Source: CAZYVA01 sp964650695 (lineage in GTDB: Bacteria > Bacillota > Clostridia > Lachnospirales > Lachnospiraceae). From it: 17,231 bases of DNA. Below the pieces are notes generated by a model. That model was given only the letters and a program-made list of their open reading frames with translations, did not search any database and had not been told where the DNA came from. Location: contig CAZYVA010000034.1 in the NCBI GenBank assembly GCA_964650695.1, positions 1 through 17,231 of the forward strand, given 5' to 3'. Below, one piece after another: positions 14,946 to 17,231 of the stretch (position 1 is its first letter; each line of letters begins with the position of its first letter). The position numbers and the translations under genes are program-made.

Positions 14946-17033
14946 ATGGAAAAAAAAGGTAATTTGTCGATCAGCAGTGAAAACATATTTCCGATCATTA
15001 AAAAATGGGTCTATTCCGACCATGATATTTTCGCAAGGGAGATGGTTTCCAATGGGTGCGACGCCATCACGAAGCTGAAGAAGCTGGATGTGATGGGAGA
15101 GTACCAGCTCCCGGATGATTACAAGCCATCGATCCAAATCCTTGTCAACCCGGAGGAAAAGACACTGAAGTTCATCGATAACGGTCTCGGGATGACGGCG
15201 GATGAAGTGGAAGAATACATTACGCAGATCGCGTTTTCCGGCGCGGCGGAATTTCTGGAAAAGTATAAAGATAAAACGACGGACGATGATATGATCGGCC
15301 ATTTTGGGCTTGGGTTTTATTCCGCGTTCATGGTGGCGGATGAAGTGCATATCGATACGTTGTCCTATGTGGACGGCGCCGCCCCGGTCCACTGGATGAG
15401 CAACGGGGAGACGGAATACGAGATGACGGACGGAGACAAGACGGACGTCGGCACGGAGATCACGCTTTTCCTGAACGAGGACAGCCTGGAGTTCGCCAAT
15501 GAGTACCGTATGCGGGAAGTGATTGAAAAATACTGTTCTTTCATGCCAGTGGAAATCTTCCTGTCAAAGGCAAACGCGGAGACGGAATATGAGACGATCG
15601 ATGAAGCCGACCTGCGGGAAGACGACGTAGTGGCGGAGCGTATCCACGAAGAAGCCAAGATGGAAGAACGGGAGAATGAAAATGGCGAGAAAGAGATGGT
15701 GGAGGTCTCCCCGGCGAAGGATAAGGTAAAGATTGAAAAACGCCCGGTCTCCCTGAGCGATATCCACCCGCTCTGGGCGAAGCACCCGAATGACTGCACC
15801 GATGAGGATTACCAGGAGTTTTACCGGAAAGTGTTCCTCGACTACAAGGAGCCTTTGTTCTGGATCCACCTGAATATGGATTACCCGTTCAACCTGAAAG
15901 GGATCCTGTATTTCCCGCGCATCAACACAGAGTACGATTCCATCGAGGGCACGATCAAGCTGTACAACAACCAGGTCTTCATCGCGGACAATATTAAAGA
16001 GGTCATCCCGGAATTCCTGATGGTCCTAAAAGGCGTCATTGACTGCCCGGACCTGCCGCTCAACGTATCCCGGAGCGCGCTTCAAAATGACGGCTTTGTC
16101 AATAAGATTGCGGACTATATCTCGAAAAAGGTTGCGGACAAGCTTTCCGGCATGTGCAAAACGAAACGGGAGGACTACGAGAAATACTGGGATGATATCA
16201 GCCCGTTTATCAAGTTTGGCTGCCTGAAGGACGAAAAATTCTGCGACAAGATGAAAGACGCCGTCCTGTTCAAGAATATCGACGGGAAATACCTGACCCT
16301 GAAAGACTGCATTGAGGAAAATGGCGGGGAATACCCAGAGCCGGACGGAAAAAAAGAAGACAGCGATGCAAAGGCGGCAGAGGAAAAAGACGACGCTGGC
16401 GATGGGGAGGAAAAAGAAGAGAAAGAAGAGAAAAAGACGACCATCTATTACGTGACCGACGAGACCCAGCAGAGCCAGTATATCAACCTGTTCCGCAGTC
16501 AGGGGCAGGACGCGGTGGTCCTGGGGCATAATATCGATTCCCCATTCATCACCCATCTGGAACAGAAGAACCCATCCATCGCTTTCCAGCGGATCGACGC
16601 GGATGTTACGGATACTTTCAAGGATGAGGTGGCGGATACAGATAAAGAAAGCTTTGAAAAGAAAGCGGAAGAGCTGACGGAGGTCTTCAGAAAAGCATTG
16701 GACAAGGATAAGCTGGACGTCAAGCTGGAAAAACTGAAGGATGAAAAGACAGCCTCCATGATCACCCTGCCCGAACAGGACCGCCGTATGCAGGAAATGA
16801 TGAAGATGTACGGCATGGGCGGGATGGACACGGGAAACGGAGGCACCCTGATCCTGAACGCCAACCATCCACTTGTGCAGTATGTGGCGGAACACAAGGA
16901 AGGGGAGAATACTTCCCTGATCTGCAGGCAGCTCTACGACCTCGCGATGCTGGCGCATAAGCCGCTGGAGCCGGAGGCGATGACAGCGTTTGTGCAGAGA
17001 AGCAACGAGTTGATGATGATGCTGGCAAAATAA
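14946..17033 (+). CDS. htpG: Molecular chaperone HtpG (Hsp90 family)
   Basis: A 695-residue bacterial Hsp90, an ATP-driven dimeric cytosolic chaperone. The N-terminal GHKL ATPase domain (about 1-215) shows FAREMVSNGCDAITKL with the catalytic Glu, DNGLGMTADEV, and GHFGLGFYSAFMVAD as lid and glycine-rich motif. A charged linker (about 230-262) leads to the middle domain, with HPLWAKHPNDCTDEDYQEFYR and LPLNVSRSALQND (the conserved Arg contacting ATP). A second, strongly acidic and lysine-rich stretch at about 467-498 precedes YYVTDETQQSQYINLFRSQG. The C-terminal dimerisation domain ends MMMLAK. ATG 14946 is chosen, with AGGAG (14930-14934) upstream and MEKKGNLSISSENIFPI matching the family start. 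Longer in-frame readings run back into the promoter. It is followed by a strong terminator, so it is probably monocistronic. Confidence 0.96.
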   Translation: MEKKGNLSISSENIFPIIKKWVYSDHDIFAREMVSNGCDAITKLKKLDVMGEYQLPDDYKPSIQILVNPEEKTLKFIDNGLGMTADEVEEYITQIAFSGAAEFLEKYKDKTTDDDMIGHFGLGFYSAFMVADEVHIDTLSYVDGAAPVHWMSNGETEYEMTDGDKTDVGTEITLFLNEDSLEFANEYRMREVIEKYCSFMPVEIFLSKANAETEYETIDEADLREDDVVAERIHEEAKMEERENENGEKEMVEVSPAKDKVKIEKRPVSLSDIHPLWAKHPNDCTDEDYQEFYRKVFLDYKEPLFWIHLNMDYPFNLKGILYFPRINTEYDSIEGTIKLYNNQVFIADNIKEVIPEFLMVLKGVIDCPDLPLNVSRSALQNDGFVNKIADYISKKVADKLSGMCKTKREDYEKYWDDISPFIKFGCLKDEKFCDKMKDAVLFKNIDGKYLTLKDCIEENGGEYPEPDGKKEDSDAKAAEEKDDAGDGEEKEEKEEKKTTIYYVTDETQQSQYINLFRSQGQDAVVLGHNIDSPFITHLEQKNPSIAFQRIDADVTDTFKDEVADTDKESFEKKAEELTEVFRKALDKDKLDVKLEKLKDEKTASMITLPEQDRRMQEMMKMYGMGGMDTGNGGTLILNANHPLVQYVAEHKEGENTSLICRQLYDLAMLAHKPLEPEAMTAFVQRSNELMMMLAK

Positions 17034-17047
17034 AAAGCAACTATTTT

Positions 17048-17097
17048 AGCCAGGGGCTGTGGAAAATGAGTTTTCCACAGCCCCTGGCTGTTTTTTT
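17048..17097 (+). terminator. Strong intrinsic terminator after htpG
   Basis: A perfect 19-bp stem (17048-17066 with 17071-17089, left arm AGCCAGGGGCTGTGGAAAA) closes on a TGAG loop and is followed by a run of seven T (17091-17097). It lies 15 bases after the htpG stop. Confidence 0.95.
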
Positions 17098-17229
17098 GTG
17101 CGCCCTGCGGCGCACGTCCAAGCCGCCCGCCACGGCGCTGGCATAGTGTGACAGGAGCGTTTTCCTATCCCCTTGCTCCTGGGATCCTGGCTTCCCGCAC
17201 TCGCGGCTGTCAAAAAGTACACTTTTTGA
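17098..17229. repeat. Cluster of inverted repeats downstream of htpG, no gene seen
   Basis: Three further inverted repeats follow the terminator. GTGCGCC-CTGC-GGCGCAC spans 17098-17115. CAGGAGC (17152-17158) pairs with GCTCCTG (17175-17181). A near-terminal palindrome, TCAAAAAGT-AC-ACTTTTTGA, spans 17210-17229. The last could be part of a bidirectional terminator or a repeat element continuing beyond the window. No convincing coding frame is present. Confidence 0.5.
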
Positions 17230-17231
17230 TA

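Noticed and set aside
16026..16958. Minus-strand open frame of 310 codons within htpG
   Set aside because: Lies wholly antisense to conserved HtpG sequence; its hydrophobic look is the mirror of the charged codons on the + strand.
1..17231. CRISPR arrays, transposases, prophage genes or tRNA/rRNA genes
   Set aside because: No regularly spaced repeats, mobile-element proteins or tRNA-like cloverleafs were seen; gene content is ordinary chromosomal core.

Overview
The window looks like chromosomal core sequence from a spore-forming Clostridia member, most likely a fairly GC-rich Lachnospiraceae. This is inferred from the protein families and from strong Gram-positive features: consensus SD sequences, sigma-A promoters, a CIRCE element, RecU, CsoR and a SpoIID-family protein. 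All confident genes are on the + strand. One run of 10 Ns (9034-9043) marks a draft or metagenome assembly join inside copA.

Layout. 1-1195 is the 3' part of a hybrid sensor histidine kinase/response regulator, cut by the window edge. 1277-1990 is a membrane-anchored M23 peptidase. A consensus-like promoter at 2074-2102 and a structured leader holding a nine-codon mini-ORF precede a probable housekeeping operon (2229-6620): an RsmF/NOL1-type rRNA m5C methyltransferase, a HAD phosphatase, an unrecognised two-TM protein, an RluA-type pseudouridine synthase and the Holliday junction resolvase RecU, whose start overlaps the end of the RluA-type gene.

6777-9953 is a copper-efflux locus. A perfect TTGACA-N17-TATAAT promoter carries one CsoR-type palindrome inside its spacer and a second just downstream of the expected start. 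It drives csoR and a Cu(I) P-type ATPase. The ATPase has an N-terminal HMA domain and a C-terminal CopZ-like HMA domain. That last domain has its own perfect SD and ATG in frame, so the same DNA may also make free CopZ.

Then come a DacF/PBP5-type D,D-carboxypeptidase (10036-11250), an ATP-type PEP carboxykinase with its own promoter and a long leader hairpin (11397-13001), a probable 6S RNA gene with promoter and terminator (13047-13268), a SpoIID/LytB-family protein (13347-14717), and htpG (14946-17033). htpG lies under a perfect CIRCE operator and ends in a very strong terminator. The last ~130 bases hold several inverted repeats and no gene.

No wholly novel multi-gene system is apparent. 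The most interesting points are the embedded CopZ start, the two-site CsoR operator, the mini-ORF enclosed in a hairpin ahead of rsmF, CIRCE control of htpG, and an assembly gap that appears to be a two-base overlap rather than missing sequence.
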